64,000 bases of DNA from Pseudomonadota bacterium (GCA_023458055.1 JAEXAW010000060.1:1-64000); one strand, 5' to 3'. Counted from the stretch's first letter, positions 1 through 9,798 are shown. Numbers and translations are program-made. The notes: generated by a model from the sequence alone, not told the origin.

Positions 1-56
1 CCTACTCGCCGAAGGGGTTGGCGGGGTAAGGGGGGGGGGGGTAACCGGGGGGGGGG
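1..56. other. Low-complexity G-rich stretch
   Basis: Two long guanine runs separated by a short spacer fill the first 56 bases, with no reading frame across them. Such runs at a window edge may be a sequencing or assembly artefact. No function is assigned. Confidence 0.4.
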
Positions 57-107
57 GAATTCCGGTGAGACGAATTCCGGTGACACAACGAATTCCGGTG
101 ACACAAT
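57..107. repeat. Three tandem copies of a GAATTCCGGTGACAC unit
   Basis: The unit GAATTCCGGTGACACAA occurs three times head to tail (starts at 57, 72 and 90). The first copy differs (GTGAGAC). The unit recalls GAATTCCGG-GACAC motifs that flank REP-associated transposases in other proteobacteria, but no transposase lies in the window. Confidence 0.6.
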
Positions 108-136
108 ACTCAACTCACGCAACACACCCACCCCCC

Positions 137-961
137 TCAATCCTTAAACACCGGCGCCCGTTTCTGCATTTCGGCCATGACCTGTTCGATCTGGTTGGGG
201 GTGCGCAGGAGTCCGTCCTGGGCGGCGCTTTCGGCTAGGAGGATTTCGGCGGCGGTGCGGTCCCAGTTGGCGTTGTAGAGCGCTTTCGCTTCCCTAATCG
301 CGTGCGGGTTTTTGTTGGCGATGGTTTGCGCAAGGCTCATCGCCGCGGCGTGCGGGTCGGCCGCAACATGGCTCACAAAGCCCATCCGCGCCGCCTCCTC
401 GCCCGAAAATTCGCGGTTGGTGAAGGTGAGTTCGCGCAGGATATCGTCGCGCACCAGCCCCTTCCACAGCGCATAGCCCGCCATGTCCGGGACGATGCCC
501 CATTTCATCTCCATGATCGCCATGCGCGCGTCGGCGGTCGCGATGCGGATATCCGCGCCGCTCATGATCTGGAAGCCGCCGCCGAAGCAGACGCCGTGCA
601 CCGCCGCGATCACCGGCATAGGGAGCGTGCGCCAGCCCCATGCCGCATATTGGGCGAGGTTGGAGTCCTTTTCCGGGCCGTGGGTGCGGGTGGTGAGCGG
701 GCCTCCGCCGGTGCTGACGCCGCCGCCTGTTCCCATCATCGCCTGAAGATCAAGGCCCGCGCAGAAACTGCGCCCCTCGCCCGACAGCACCGCAACGCGC
801 ACGCCCTTTTGCCCGCGCAACCAATCAACGGCCTCGGCGATGCCATTGAACATATCGCCATCAAGCGCATTCATCTTGTCGGGCCGCGCGAGGCGGACGT
901 CGGCGATATGATCGGCGATGCTGATGCTCACCCGGTCGCGGAAATTTTGTGTCTTGCTCAT
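137..961 (-). CDS. Crotonase-family enoyl-CoA hydratase/isomerase
   Basis: A 274-residue crotonase-fold protein, expected to hydrate or isomerise acyl-CoA thioesters in fatty-acid or aromatic-acid breakdown. The oxyanion-hole segments FCAGLDL and HGVCFGGGFQ are both present. The usual hydratase glutamate after the GGG segment is replaced by Gln, while the Glu and Asp of MEMKWGIVPDM are kept. This resembles dienoyl-CoA isomerase more than classical hydratase, so the exact reaction is open. The start at 961 is preferred over 973 because its ATG overlaps the stop of the upstream acyl-CoA synthetase (ATGA), which implies translational coupling and a shared pathway. Confidence 0.85.
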   Translation of the reverse strand: MSKTQNFRDRVSISIADHIADVRLARPDKMNALDGDMFNGIAEAVDWLRGQKGVRVAVLSGEGRSFCAGLDLQAMMGTGGGVSTGGGPLTTRTHGPEKDSNLAQYAAWGWRTLPMPVIAAVHGVCFGGGFQIMSGADIRIATADARMAIMEMKWGIVPDMAGYALWKGLVRDDILRELTFTNREFSGEEAARMGFVSHVAADPHAAAMSLAQTIANKNPHAIREAKALYNANWDRTAAEILLAESAAQDGLLRTPNQIEQVMAEMQKRAPVFKD

Positions 962-2496
962 GCTTTCCCCCAATAACGGTCGCGCACAAGGCGCTTGTAG
1001 AGTTTGCCGGTCGGATGGCGCGGCAATTCTTCGACGAAATCAATCTGGCGCGGGATTTTGGGGCCGGAGAGTTCCTCGCGGCACCAGGCTTCAAGTTCCG
1101 CCGCCAGCGCATCGCCTGCATCGGCCATATCGGCGGGCTGGATCACCGCGACCACGCGCTCGCCCATGTCCGGATCGGGCGCGCCGATGACCGCCGCGTC
1201 AGCGACCTTGGGGTGGACGATCAGCCGGTTTTCAATCTCCTGCGGGTAGATATTGACCCCGCCAGAAATGATCATGAAGCTCTTGCGGTCGGTGAGCGTC
1301 AAATAGCCGTCCTCGTCGAGATGCCCCACATCGCCGAGCGTCATCCAGCCATTGGCAAGGCGGCTTTCGCGCGTCTTTTCCGGATCATTATGATATTCGA
1401 ACTGATTGTCGCTTTCGAAATAGACGATGCCTTCTTCGCCGGGGCCAAGCTCATTGCCTGCATCATCGCAGATATGGACGATGCCGAGCATCGCTTTGCC
1501 GACCGATCCGGGGCGCTCCAGCCATTCATGCGCATGGATATGGGTAAGGCCGATACCTTCGGAGCCCGCATAATATTCACCGATGATCGGCCCCCACCAA
1601 TCGATCATCGCCTGCTTGACCGGGATGGGGCAAGGCGCGGCGGCATGGAAGGCCGCGACGAGGCTCGAATGGTCATAGCGCGCGCGGACCGCGTCGGGGA
1701 GCTTTAGCATCCGCACGAAATGGGTCGGCACAAATTGCGCGTGGGTGACATGATAGCGCTCGATCAGCGCGAGCGTTTGTTCGGCGTCGAAATGCTCCAT
1801 CACCACAATCGTCCCGCCCATGCGGTGGATCGTCATCGACCAGCGCAAGGGGGCGGCATGATAGAGCGGCGATGGCGACAGATAGATGCTGTCCGCGTTC
1901 ATCTGATAGAGCATCGAGCCCAGCATCGAGAGGCCATAGGGGCTATCGATCACCGGATCGGCGGGAAGCGGCATCTTGACCCCCTTGGGCCGCCCGGTGG
2001 TGCCCGACGAATAGAGCATATCGACGCCCGCGCGCTCGTCCGCAATGCGGCTGGCGGGTTGGGCGGCGAGCAACGCATCCAGATCTTCAAAACCGGGACG
2101 CGCGCCGCCGGTCATCAGCAGCATAACGTCCCTATCCGACGCGGCGAGTGCATCGCGCAGCGGTTCCGCGGTGCTCGCCAGCGTGTTCGAGGTCATCAGC
2201 AGTTTCGCGCCCGAATCTTCAACAATATATTCGGCCTCCGCCTTGGTAAGCCGCGAGGACATGCAGACATAATGAAGCCCCGCGCGCTGCGCGCCCCAGA
2301 CCAGCGGGAAATAAAGCGGATGGTTTTCAAGCAGGATCGCGACCGTATCGCCAATTTCCAGCCCGCGGGCGCGAAACAGCTGGGCCGCCTGATTGGAGAG
2401 CGTTTCAAGCTCCCCATAGGTAATCACCTGCCCCGTTTCGCCCATGATGATGGCGGGTTTATCGGGGTTGGCTTGTGCGTGAACGGTTGGGTGCAT
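958..2496 (-). CDS. AMP-dependent acyl-CoA synthetase
   Basis: A member of the ANL adenylate-forming superfamily, 512 residues, expected to activate a carboxylic acid to its acyl-CoA through an acyl-AMP intermediate. Visible motifs are the phosphate loop YSSGTTGRPKGV, the adenine-binding segment YYAGSEGIGLT, the hinge region GWMTLGDVGHLDEDGYL with DRKSFMIISGGVNIYP, and the C-terminal catalytic lysine in PTGKLYKR. The start at 2496 (MHPTVHAQ) is chosen over an upstream in-frame ATG because a GGAGAG ribosome site lies just before it and homology-like sequence begins there. It is the first gene of a two-gene operon with the crotonase. The substrate cannot be read from the sequence. Confidence 0.88.
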   Translation of the reverse strand: MHPTVHAQANPDKPAIIMGETGQVITYGELETLSNQAAQLFRARGLEIGDTVAILLENHPLYFPLVWGAQRAGLHYVCMSSRLTKAEAEYIVEDSGAKLLMTSNTLASTAEPLRDALAASDRDVMLLMTGGARPGFEDLDALLAAQPASRIADERAGVDMLYSSGTTGRPKGVKMPLPADPVIDSPYGLSMLGSMLYQMNADSIYLSPSPLYHAAPLRWSMTIHRMGGTIVVMEHFDAEQTLALIERYHVTHAQFVPTHFVRMLKLPDAVRARYDHSSLVAAFHAAAPCPIPVKQAMIDWWGPIIGEYYAGSEGIGLTHIHAHEWLERPGSVGKAMLGIVHICDDAGNELGPGEEGIVYFESDNQFEYHNDPEKTRESRLANGWMTLGDVGHLDEDGYLTLTDRKSFMIISGGVNIYPQEIENRLIVHPKVADAAVIGAPDPDMGERVVAVIQPADMADAGDALAAELEAWCREELSGPKIPRQIDFVEELPRHPTGKLYKRLVRDRYWGKA

Positions 2497-2672
2497 GATG
2501 TGCGAATCTCTCCTGTTTTGAATGTAACTTGGCGTGTGTTTGGAGCGCTGACCAGAGCGAAGTTGCATCTGTTGACAGGTTGCACATTGGAACAAAGGCC
2601 ACGCACACCTATTTATTCCCTTTGGAGATTTTGCTGCTAGGATGCGGCGAAATAACGGAGGGAGTTCGGGCC

Positions 2673-3536
2673 ATGCGCCTTGATGATTATGACAATAATA
2701 TCAGCGTCGAAGATCAGGGGCGCGGTGGCGGTTTTGGCGGTTTGCCGATGGGCGGCGGGTCAATCGGCTGCGGCGGGCTTGTCCTTCTGTTGATCGCAGC
2801 CCTGGTATTCGGAGTCGATCCCGGCGCGCTGATGACCGAGAGCAGCGGTCCGGTGGTGCAGCAGCAACAAGGCCCGCAAACCGGCACGACCGGCGGTGAT
2901 GCGTGCAGCATCGACCAGAACCGGCGCGAAATGTGCAACGCCATGTCGAGCCTCAACCAGACATGGGGCAAGCTGTTCGCGGCAGAAGGCCAGCGTTTCT
3001 CGCCGCCGAAATTGTCCTTCTATTCGCAATATGGCCAGTCGGGCTGCGGCGCCGCGCAATCGGCGATGGGGCCCTTCTATTGCCCCAATGACCACGGCAT
3101 TTATCTCGACACCGATTTCTTCCGCGAAATGGAACAGCGGCTTGGCGCATCGGGCGACTTTGCGCGCTATTATGTGATCGCGCATGAATATGGCCACCAT
3201 ATCCAGACGATCACCGGTCTTGCCCAGCAGGTCCAGCAGGCGCAGCAACGCTCAAGCCAGGCGCAGGGCAATGCGATCCAGGTGCGCATGGAGTTGCAGG
3301 CGGACTGCCTCGCGGGCGTGTGGGCGGCGCAGAATAAGGACCGGATCGAACCCGGCGACGTGCAGGAAGGTCTGCGCGCGGCCAGCTCGATCGGCGACGA
3401 TGTGCTGATGCGCAGCGCCGGCCGCCGCGTCTCGCCCGAAAGCTTCACCCACGGCACCAGCCAGCAACGCATGGAATGGCTCAACCGCGGCCTGCAAACG
3501 GGCGACCCGAACGCGTGTAATACTTTTGGCGGGTAA
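2673..3536 (+). CDS. Neutral zinc metallopeptidase, YpfJ family
   Basis: A 287-residue protein with a Gly-rich cytoplasmic start, one membrane segment at about residues 31-45 (CGGLVLLLIAALVFGV), then an external domain containing the zincin motif HEYGHH and the downstream MELQADCLAGVWA segment that supplies the third ligand. This combination and the length match the uncharacterised YpfJ/KPN_02809 zinc peptidase family. The start at 2673 follows a good GGAGGGA site; the reading frame extends further upstream but without a family match. It is divergent from the acyl-CoA synthetase and stands alone. The natural substrate of the family is unknown. Confidence 0.85.
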   Translation: MRLDDYDNNISVEDQGRGGGFGGLPMGGGSIGCGGLVLLLIAALVFGVDPGALMTESSGPVVQQQQGPQTGTTGGDACSIDQNRREMCNAMSSLNQTWGKLFAAEGQRFSPPKLSFYSQYGQSGCGAAQSAMGPFYCPNDHGIYLDTDFFREMEQRLGASGDFARYYVIAHEYGHHIQTITGLAQQVQQAQQRSSQAQGNAIQVRMELQADCLAGVWAAQNKDRIEPGDVQEGLRAASSIGDDVLMRSAGRRVSPESFTHGTSQQRMEWLNRGLQTGDPNACNTFGG

Positions 3537-3544
3537 TTGATACG

Positions 3545-3838
3545 AAAGCCCCCTCCCCTTCAGGGGAGGGGCAACGGAGCCTTAGGGCTGAAAGCCCTTA
3601 GGCGAGTGGGGTGGGGGCTCTCCGCCTGAATCAGCGCTTGTTGACAGCCCCCACCCAACCCCTTCCCTGATGGGGAGGGGCGTTCGCCAAAAGTACGCAG
3701 CATCTCCACCCTCCCTTCTAGGGAGGGTCAAAAGACGGCACGTCTTTTGGGGTGGGTAGGTTGCGTGGAGCTTTCAACGCTTTACCCACCCCGAAAAATC
3801 TTTGATTTTTCGACCCTCCCTGGAAGGGAGGGTAGCTG
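3545..3838. repeat. Palindromic intergenic repeat cluster
   Basis: The 307-bp gap after the metallopeptidase holds nested inverted repeats: CCCCTCCCCTTCAGGGGAGGGG-type hairpins near 3550 and 3660, and CCCTCCCTTCTAGGGAGGG near 3710 paired with CCCTCCCTGGAAGGGAGGG near 3815. The same style of G/C palindrome recurs at 44359-44460 and 46148-46330. They lie between convergent genes and may act as bidirectional terminators. Confidence 0.7.
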
Positions 3839-3843
3839 TGCTG

Positions 3844-4698
3844 CTACGCCAATTTGATCCCCACGGTCACGCTGGCTTTATAGCCGCTCGCCGCATCCCC
3901 GCTGATCACCAGCGTCTGCGCATTGATCTGTTCCGGACTATTGTCTCCGAACACGTTGTCGTTCGCAATCGCTCCGCTCTCGGCCAGTGGTTTGAGGCTG
4001 TTGGCGTAGTTTTTATCAGCCGCGTAGATCGGCTTCAACGCATCAGCCGGCACTGCAAATTGCGAGATAAGGAGGCTATCCTTGCCGCTCGCCGCCTTGT
4101 CGGCGCTCGCGAACACTTCAAAATGGATGTGCGGATAGCGGCCCATATAGGTGCCCGGCACAATCGTGGTGAAGCGCACCTCGCCCTTGGCATCGGTGAC
4201 CCCGACCCCGCGCAGAAAATTCTGGTCGGTGATGTCATAGAGCGAATATTTCCCCGCCGCATCGCAATGCCAGACATAAATCGCATAGCCCGCCAGCGGC
4301 TTGCACTGGTCGCCGACATTGACGAGGCGGATGGCGAGTTCCAGCGGCACACCCGCCGCCACGCCCGTCATCCCGCCGAAGCTGGTGCGAATGTCGCTCC
4401 TCTGCACCCCGCTTTGAGTCAGCACATTGACCGTCTGGCCGCTTTTCGTGTTAGTCCCGTCTGCGGGGTAAGGGCCGTTGGTTTCCTTAGGCAATTTGGT
4501 GCAGATTGATCCGTCAGCACCGGTGGCGGTAACATTGGGCTCGGGGTCGGACATCGGCGGCGGGCCGCCCGGCCCACCCTTGCAAGCGGTCAGCAGCGCC
4601 CCGCCCGCGACCCCCGCGAGCAAGCCCAGCGCACGCCGCCGCTCGAGCATCAGCCCCAAATCAAACGCCAATCCCCGGTCGTGATCATGTTTAACCAT
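3844..4698 (-). CDS. Exported intradiol ring-cleavage dioxygenase-like lipoprotein
   Basis: A 284-residue protein related to intradiol (catechol/protocatechuate) dioxygenases. The iron-ligand pattern is visible as VWHCDAAGKYSLYD (first Tyr) and TYMGRYPHIHFEVF (second Tyr and two His). Unlike cytoplasmic catechol dioxygenases it begins with a twin-arginine-like RRRALGLL segment and a lipobox LLTAC (Cys39), so it is predicted to be exported and lipid-anchored. The start at 4698 follows AAAGGAG; the frame is open far upstream but that part has no signal. The flavoprotein gene upstream on the same strand is close (16 bp), so they may be co-transcribed. The substrate is unknown. Confidence 0.8.
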   Translation of the reverse strand: MVKHDHDRGLAFDLGLMLERRRALGLLAGVAGGALLTACKGGPGGPPPMSDPEPNVTATGADGSICTKLPKETNGPYPADGTNTKSGQTVNVLTQSGVQRSDIRTSFGGMTGVAAGVPLELAIRLVNVGDQCKPLAGYAIYVWHCDAAGKYSLYDITDQNFLRGVGVTDAKGEVRFTTIVPGTYMGRYPHIHFEVFASADKAASGKDSLLISQFAVPADALKPIYAADKNYANSLKPLAESGAIANDNVFGDNSPEQINAQTLVISGDAASGYKASVTVGIKLA

Positions 4699-4714
4699 CT
4701 GCTTCTCCTTTCGC

Positions 4715-5911
4715 TTACATAACATCCCCGGCCGCAGCGCCGCTCGCCCAGGCCCATTGGAAATTATAGCCGCCGAGCCAGCCGGTGACGTCCACCGCCT
4801 CGCCGATAAAATGAAGGCCAGGGACCGCCTTCGCCTCCAATGTTTTCTGGTCAAGGCCATCCGTCGCGACCCCGCCGATGGTGACCTCGGCCTTGGCATA
4901 GCCTTCGCTGCCATTGGGGGTGAAGCGCCACGCGTTGAGCCGCTGCCCCGCCTCCTGCAACACCTTGTCGCGCAAGCCATGGAGCGGGCCGTCGCCTGTG
5001 CCGAGCTTCTCCGCCAGCGCCTGCGCCAGCCGTTGCGGCAGCTTGTCGGCGAGCAACCGCGCAAGGCTCATATTGGGCTGCGCCACTTTCGCCGCGAGCA
5101 GCCAGGCCGCCGCATCATCGTCCGGCAAAAAATCGAGCGCAATGCTTTCGCCCTTGCGCCAATAGCTCGAAATCTGGAGGATCGCCGGTCCCGACAGCCC
5201 GTGATGGGTGAGAAGCGCGGCTTCGCGGAAAACACCCTTGGCTTTGCCCGTGCCTGCGCTTGCGACCACCTCGGTCGACACGCCGGACAATTCGCGGAAG
5301 AGGAGATCATCCCCGCCCAGCGTCAGCGGCACCAAAGCGGGGCGGGGCTCGATAATCTTGAGGCCAAAACCGCGCGCCGTGCGATAGGCAAAATCGCTCG
5401 CGCCGAGCTTGGCGATCGACGGGCCGCCGGTCGCAATCACCACCCGCGCGGCGCTGACAGCCGCGCCGCCGATGGTCAGGCGAAACCCCTCACCCTCGCG
5501 TTCAATTGCATCCACGCCTGCCCCGAAACGAAACGCCCCGCCCTCGCACAAGCCCATCAGCAGCGCGACAATCTGCCGCGCGCTGCCATCGCAAAATAGC
5601 TGTCCCAGCGTCTTTTCGTGCCACGCGATTCCCGCCTTATCGACCAGCGCGATGAAATCCTCCGGCGCGAACCGCCCCAGCGCCGATTTGGCAAAATGGG
5701 GATTGGCCGAAAGATAACGCGGCGGATGCACCCCGAACCCTGCATTCACATTGGTGAAATTGCACCGCCCGCCGCCGGAAATCAGGATCTTGCGCCCCGG
5801 CTCCGCATTATGGTCAACCACCAACACCCGCCGCCCACGCGCCACCGCCCGGGCCGCACAAAACAGGCCAGCTGCGCCTGCGCCAATGATGATTGCATCA
5901 TAATCCGTCAT
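4715..5911 (-). CDS. BaiN/HI0933-family flavoprotein (NAD(P)/FAD oxidoreductase)
   Basis: A 398-residue flavoprotein with an N-terminal FAD-binding Rossmann motif ([18 protein letters not shown]) followed by the family hallmark [16 protein letters not shown]. The C-terminal [22 protein letters not shown] is the second FAD contact typical of this family (TIGR00275 type, which includes BaiN). It probably catalyses a reductase or dehydrogenase step, but most members lack a known substrate. It lies upstream of the dioxygenase-like lipoprotein on the same strand and divergent from dctA. Confidence 0.85.
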   Translation of the reverse strand: MTDYDAIIIGAGAAGLFCAARAVARGRRVLVVDHNAEPGRKILISGGGRCNFTNVNAGFGVHPPRYLSANPHFAKSALGRFAPEDFIALVDKAGIAWHEKTLGQLFCDGSARQIVALLMGLCEGGAFRFGAGVDAIEREGEGFRLTIGGAAVSAARVVIATGGPSIAKLGASDFAYRTARGFGLKIIEPRPALVPLTLGGDDLLFRELSGVSTEVVASAGTGKAKGVFREAALLTHHGLSGPAILQISSYWRKGESIALDFLPDDDAAAWLLAAKVAQPNMSLARLLADKLPQRLAQALAEKLGTGDGPLHGLRDKVLQEAGQRLNAWRFTPNGSEGYAKAEVTIGGVATDGLDQKTLEAKAVPGLHFIGEAVDVTGWLGGYNFQWAWASGAAAGDVM

Positions 5912-6035
5912 AATCGTCCCGCTGCTAGCAAGATTGGGCCGTGCAGGACATAGGCTTGATGGCCATTATTTATGCTTGCAAGTCATACCCTTTCCGGGCT
6001 TTTGTGCGCTCTACCATCAGAGGGAGAAAAAGCGC

Positions 6036-7388
6036 ATGGCCGTAGGTCTGGGATTGCCCGACAAGCTTCACCCCGCACCCCCGCCGGCAAAGCCGCGCCC
6101 TTTTTATCGCCATCTTTATGTTCAGGTGCTGCTCGCGATCGCGGCGGGGGCGATTATCGGCCATTATTGGCCGCAGACCGGCGAGGCGCTGAAGCCGCTC
6201 GGCGATGGCTTCATCAAACTGGTCAAGATGATTATCGGTCCCGTGATTTTCCTGACCGTGGCGACCGGCATTGCGGGGATGAAGGAACTTGCTTCGGTCG
6301 GTCGCGTGGCGGGCAAGGCCTTTGCTTATTTCCTGTTTTTCTCGACCCTCGCACTGATCGTCGGCCTCGTCATCGGCAATCTGGTTCAACCCGGCGCGGG
6401 GCTCAATATCGACCCCGCGACGCTCGACCCCGGCGCGGTCGCACAATATCAGGCCAAGGCGCATGACAGCAGCCTCACCGGTTTCCTCATGGAGATCATC
6501 CCCGATACGATGATCTCGGCCTTCACGAGCGGTTCGATCCTGCAAGTTTTGTTCGTCGCCATCCTGTTCGGCATCTCCCTGTCGCTGGTGGGCGAGCCGG
6601 CAGCGCCGGTCCTCGATCTCCTTGAGCGCCTCGCTCTGGTGGTGTTTCGCCTCGTGGGCATCCTGATGCAGGCCGCGCCCATCGGCGCGTTCGGCGCGAT
6701 TGCCTTTACCATCGGCAAATATGGGCTGGGCGCGCTCGCAAAGCTTGGGATGCTGGTCGGGACTTTTTATCTGACCTCGCTGATATTTGTGCTCGGGGTG
6801 CTGGGCGCGGTCGCATGGCTCAACGGCTTTTCGATCCTCAAATTATGCCGCTATCTGAAAGCCGAATTGCTGCTGGTGCTCGGCACTTCTTCGTCGGAAG
6901 CCGCACTCCCCAGCCTTATCGACAAGATGCAGCGTGCAGGGTGCGAAAAATCGGTGGTCGGATTGGTGGTGCCGACCGGCTATTCGTTCAACCTTGACGG
7001 CACCAATATCTATATGACCCTCGCGGCCCTGTTCATTGCGCAGGCGTGCAATGTCGACCTCAGCCTCGGCGACCAGATCGCTTTGCTGCTCGTCGCGATG
7101 GTGAGCAGCAAGGGCGCAGCGGGGGTCACCGGCGCGGGCTTCATCACTTTGGCTGCGACGCTCAGTATCGTGCCTTCGGTCCCGGTTGCGGGGATGACCC
7201 TCATCCTCGGCGTCGACCGCTTCATGTCCGAATGCCGCAGCCTTACCAATTTCATCGGCAATGCGGTTGCCACCGTGATCATCGCCAAATGGGACAAGGC
7301 GCTCGATAAGGAGCAATTAGCGCGGGCACTCAACGGAGAACTCCCCGAAACGCCGCCGCTGCCGTCAATCGAGCAGGATGAGGATTGA
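6036..7388 (+). CDS. dctA: C4-dicarboxylate:cation symporter DctA
   Basis: A 450-residue inner-membrane symporter of the DAACS (glutamate/dicarboxylate) family, expected to import succinate, fumarate and malate with cations. Family signatures are present in order: [14 protein letters not shown] in the first re-entrant loop, [42 protein letters not shown] in the second loop, and [20 protein letters not shown] near the C-terminus. The start at 6036 follows GAGGGAG. It is divergent from the flavoprotein; the short shared upstream region shows no obvious operator. Confidence 0.93.
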   Translation: MAVGLGLPDKLHPAPPPAKPRPFYRHLYVQVLLAIAAGAIIGHYWPQTGEALKPLGDGFIKLVKMIIGPVIFLTVATGIAGMKELASVGRVAGKAFAYFLFFSTLALIVGLVIGNLVQPGAGLNIDPATLDPGAVAQYQAKAHDSSLTGFLMEIIPDTMISAFTSGSILQVLFVAILFGISLSLVGEPAAPVLDLLERLALVVFRLVGILMQAAPIGAFGAIAFTIGKYGLGALAKLGMLVGTFYLTSLIFVLGVLGAVAWLNGFSILKLCRYLKAELLLVLGTSSSEAALPSLIDKMQRAGCEKSVVGLVVPTGYSFNLDGTNIYMTLAALFIAQACNVDLSLGDQIALLLVAMVSSKGAAGVTGAGFITLAATLSIVPSVPVAGMTLILGVDRFMSECRSLTNFIGNAVATVIIAKWDKALDKEQLARALNGELPETPPLPSIEQDED

Positions 7389-7401
7389 ACGACAGGTTTG
7401 T

Positions 7402-8622
7402 TTAACCGGCAACGGGATCCAGCAAATGCGCGGTGTCCGCACCAGCAATCCATGCCACCGCTGCTGCCTGCTCTAACGCGGTGAGCAATGCGGTTTCGCC
7501 ATCCTTATCGAGCCTGCCTTGCGGCTGGCCATGAGAATCGATCAAAGCAACCCCCTGCCAACGCGGATCGGCCAACACCTTCCAGCGCCACGCCGCAATG
7601 CGCCAAGCCGCAAGCGTAGCGGGTCCTTTCGGCAAAGCTTCGCCTTCGCGCAGCAGCCGACCGATCTGCATCTGGTGGGGTGACCAGCTGCGGCTTCCAT
7701 CCCGGTTTGATCGTTTACAAATCAACGGTAGCAACTGATGGAGGGTGGTGAGCTTTGCAGTGGCTGGCCGCCGGTCCGCAACCGCCTGATAGGCGGCACG
7801 GTCACCATACCATAGCAACGCCGGGGTTGCCTGGCCGAGCGTCCGATAAACGGTTGCGACCGCCTGTTCGATGTCCTTGCGCCGCCCGGGCGCCAGTTCG
7901 CTCCCCGGCGGAGCATCGAGATGCGTGCGTGACCATTGCCGGGCAAAGCGTGGCGGCCATTCGCCAAGGCTTCCATCTTCAACGGTTATCGGTGGAACCA
8001 GATCGCCGCCTGCAAAGAGCAACGGCGGAAAGCCCTCCCATGTGACGCGCAACACAGGCTGAAGCGCAGAGGCATCCTGTTCCAGTGTAACGGGGCAATC
8101 AAGCACCACAGCGCCATCCAGCACCGGCACCCAAGGAGGAGTGCGCCAGATCCGGACCCAATGCTCCGGTCGGGGTTGGGATGCGCCCGCCAGCCGCTGC
8201 CACCAGCTTTTGCGGCGAAGCACCGGCTTGCCGTCGTCGCCGGTCGCACTCGTGAACACGGGTACCGCCACAGGATGTGGAAATTCATCCCTCGGGCTGA
8301 TTCGAGCGTAACGAACCGCCGCGTTTATCGCTCGGTGGAATTCGTCCGGATCGCGCGTCCAGACGATAATGGGCTCGGCCAAACCCGCCGATTTACGCAT
8401 TTCTGCGATGCTGTCCGCTGCGCGTTCGATCAATGAGGCGCGGTCTTTGATCGCTAGCCTATAGTGTCCGGATCGCCCCGGCCCTGTGGCAAAATCAATC
8501 CATGCCGCGGCCATCGCCTGAATATCATCGACATTGAACGCGCTCGCCCGCATCGCAGCAGCGGCCCATGACTGGTGGCTTTGACGCAGATAATATGCCA
8601 GCCCGCGCGCTTTTCGACCCAT
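7402..8622 (-). CDS. Hypothetical protein next to the integration site
   Basis: A 406-residue protein with no family that can be recognised by eye. It is soluble-looking, rich in Trp and Arg, without signal peptide or membrane helices. The ATG at 8622 follows GGGATCAGG. It lies just downstream of the 3' half of the split tRNA-Leu and outside the att core, so it belongs to the host chromosome. It faces dctA tail to tail with only 13 bp between stops. Confidence 0.6.
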   Translation of the reverse strand: MGRKARGLAYYLRQSHQSWAAAAMRASAFNVDDIQAMAAAWIDFATGPGRSGHYRLAIKDRASLIERAADSIAEMRKSAGLAEPIIVWTRDPDEFHRAINAAVRYARISPRDEFPHPVAVPVFTSATGDDGKPVLRRKSWWQRLAGASQPRPEHWVRIWRTPPWVPVLDGAVVLDCPVTLEQDASALQPVLRVTWEGFPPLLFAGGDLVPPITVEDGSLGEWPPRFARQWSRTHLDAPPGSELAPGRRKDIEQAVATVYRTLGQATPALLWYGDRAAYQAVADRRPATAKLTTLHQLLPLICKRSNRDGSRSWSPHQMQIGRLLREGEALPKGPATLAAWRIAAWRWKVLADPRWQGVALIDSHGQPQGRLDKDGETALLTALEQAAAVAWIAGADTAHLLDPVAG

Positions 8623-8683
8623 AACCTGATCCCTTTACGGCAGGGTTATCACATTAGCACCGGAGGCTATTCAAACGGAAATT

Positions 8684-8738
8684 TGGTGCCCCTGGCCGGA
8701 ATCGAACCAGCACTCCTTTCGGAACTCGATTTTGAGTC
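8684..8738 (-). pseudogene. 3' half of split host tRNA-Leu(CAA)
   Basis: Read on the minus strand this is anticodon loop, TCGAG stem strand, variable arm, T arm with GGTTCGATTCC and acceptor CAGGGGC followed by encoded ACCA. The 5' half is missing here and lies 23.7 kb away at 32411-32449. Joining the two restores a perfect class II tRNA-Leu with anticodon CAA. The neighbouring element sequence (8739 onward) does not supply a D arm or acceptor strand, so this copy is inactive. Confidence 0.9.
8730..8738. other. attL core
   Basis: TTTTGAGTC, identical to 32411-32419. It covers the seven anticodon-loop bases of the host tRNA-Leu plus two stem bases. Left of it the sequence is tRNA; right of it the element begins. 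Confidence 0.88.
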
Positions 8739-8788
8739 AGGTAGTGACTACTCCAAGATACTGGATTATATAGAGTTTTCAAGAGATT

Positions 8789-8820
8789 TTGCGCTAGTGT
8801 GCTAATCTTTGTGCTAAATG
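8789..8820 (+). promoter_or_regulatory. Candidate integrase arm-type sites, left end
   Basis: Three close copies of a GYGCTA motif (TGCGCTAG at 8790, TGTGCTAA at 8798, TGTGCTAA at 8810) lie about 50-80 bp inside attL. The same motif occurs in the same orientation at the right end (32316-32334, 32373-32379). Such repeats are typical of tyrosine-integrase arm binding, which is the inferred role. Confidence 0.45.
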
Positions 8821-8941
8821 CACCGTATTTCGATATCATTACGTATGGGCACAGGCCCGCACTGCATCGCTGACCTTCGCCTTTAACCCGAGAGGCTGCG
8901 CGATTGCGCGCGCCCGTGTCTGTGTTCCTTATGGAGACTTC

Positions 8942-9733
8942 ATGACAGAATTTGAAAAGCAAAGTCTCGATCTCGAAACGCCCGACGGCAGGCTATCTGC
9001 CGCGATATGGAATCGTGACGCGCTGACCGCTGGCTCCACGCCGATCATTCTTTTTCACGAGTCGCTTGGTAGTGTCGCCAGTTGGCGGAATTTTCCCAAG
9101 AAGCTCGCCGAAGTAACTGGGCGGCCTGTAATTGCCTATGATCGTTTAGGCTTCGGACAGTCGGACGCGCGCATTGACAAGCTGCCAGTCAGCTTTGTTA
9201 CCGATGAAGCGGCTTCGGTGATTCCCACAATGCAGCGCGTCTTGAGCTTCTCGCACTTCATCGCCTGCGGCCATAGTGTCGGCGGCGGTATGGCCGTAGG
9301 CGCAGCCTCTATCTATCCCAAACAATGCAAGGCGGCCATCACGATGGGTGCCCAAGCCTATGTCGAGGATTGCACCATCGCGGGTATTTTGAAGGCGCGT
9401 GATAAATTTCGTGATACCGATGCCTTGGGACAGCTAGCCAGATTCCATGGCGATAAAACCCGTTGGGTGGTCGATGCATGGATTGATACCTGGCTCGATC
9501 CCGCCTTCGCTGACTGGTCGCTCGATCGGGCGTTGGGTGGCGTGGAATGTCCTGTGCTCGCCATACACGGCGAGAGCGATGAATATGGATCAGCCGAGCA
9601 TCCCAAGCTCATCGCAGGTGCCAAAGGTCGGGCGGTGATCCTGCCGAAAATTGGCCATGTTCCGCACCGTGAAGCGGAAGCGGAAGTGCTGAAACTGATC
9701 GCTGACTTCTTGAATACTTCATTGAGAGAATAA
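8942..9733 (+). CDS. Alpha/beta hydrolase
   Basis: A 263-residue alpha/beta-hydrolase-fold protein. The nucleophile elbow is GHSVGGG, the oxyanion-hole segment HESLGS, the acid is in HGESDEYGS and the catalytic histidine in GHVPHRE, so the triad is complete. No signal peptide, hence cytoplasmic. It is the first gene inside the left end of the element and is not obviously linked to transfer or defence. It lies outside the internal 43-bp direct repeat (9756), so it may belong to a different acquisition layer from the defence genes. The substrate is unknown. Confidence 0.8.
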   Translation: MTEFEKQSLDLETPDGRLSAAIWNRDALTAGSTPIILFHESLGSVASWRNFPKKLAEVTGRPVIAYDRLGFGQSDARIDKLPVSFVTDEAASVIPTMQRVLSFSHFIACGHSVGGGMAVGAASIYPKQCKAAITMGAQAYVEDCTIAGILKARDKFRDTDALGQLARFHGDKTRWVVDAWIDTWLDPAFADWSLDRALGGVECPVLAIHGESDEYGSAEHPKLIAGAKGRAVILPKIGHVPHREAEAEVLKLIADFLNTSLRE

Positions 9734-9755
9734 TCTGAAAACAATGAACTGGGCG

Positions 9756-9798
9756 TGGCCACTCCCGTTCGGGATTGGAAGAGGCCACCGGCCCTGCC
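9756..9798. repeat. Internal direct repeat, left copy
   Basis: A 43-bp segment beginning TGGCCACTCCCGTTCGGGA and ending GAGGCCACCGGCCCTGCC matches 30827-30868 in the same orientation, with a few differences around the middle. It contains a TCCCG/CGGGA hairpin. The two copies bracket the mobilisation and defence core and exclude the hydrolase at the left and the tRNA and integrase at the right. Confidence 0.7.

Noticed and set aside
8684..8760. Left tRNA half as a functional tRNA restored by the element
   Set aside because: Element sequence after the core lacks a D arm and an acceptor strand able to pair with CAGGGGC.
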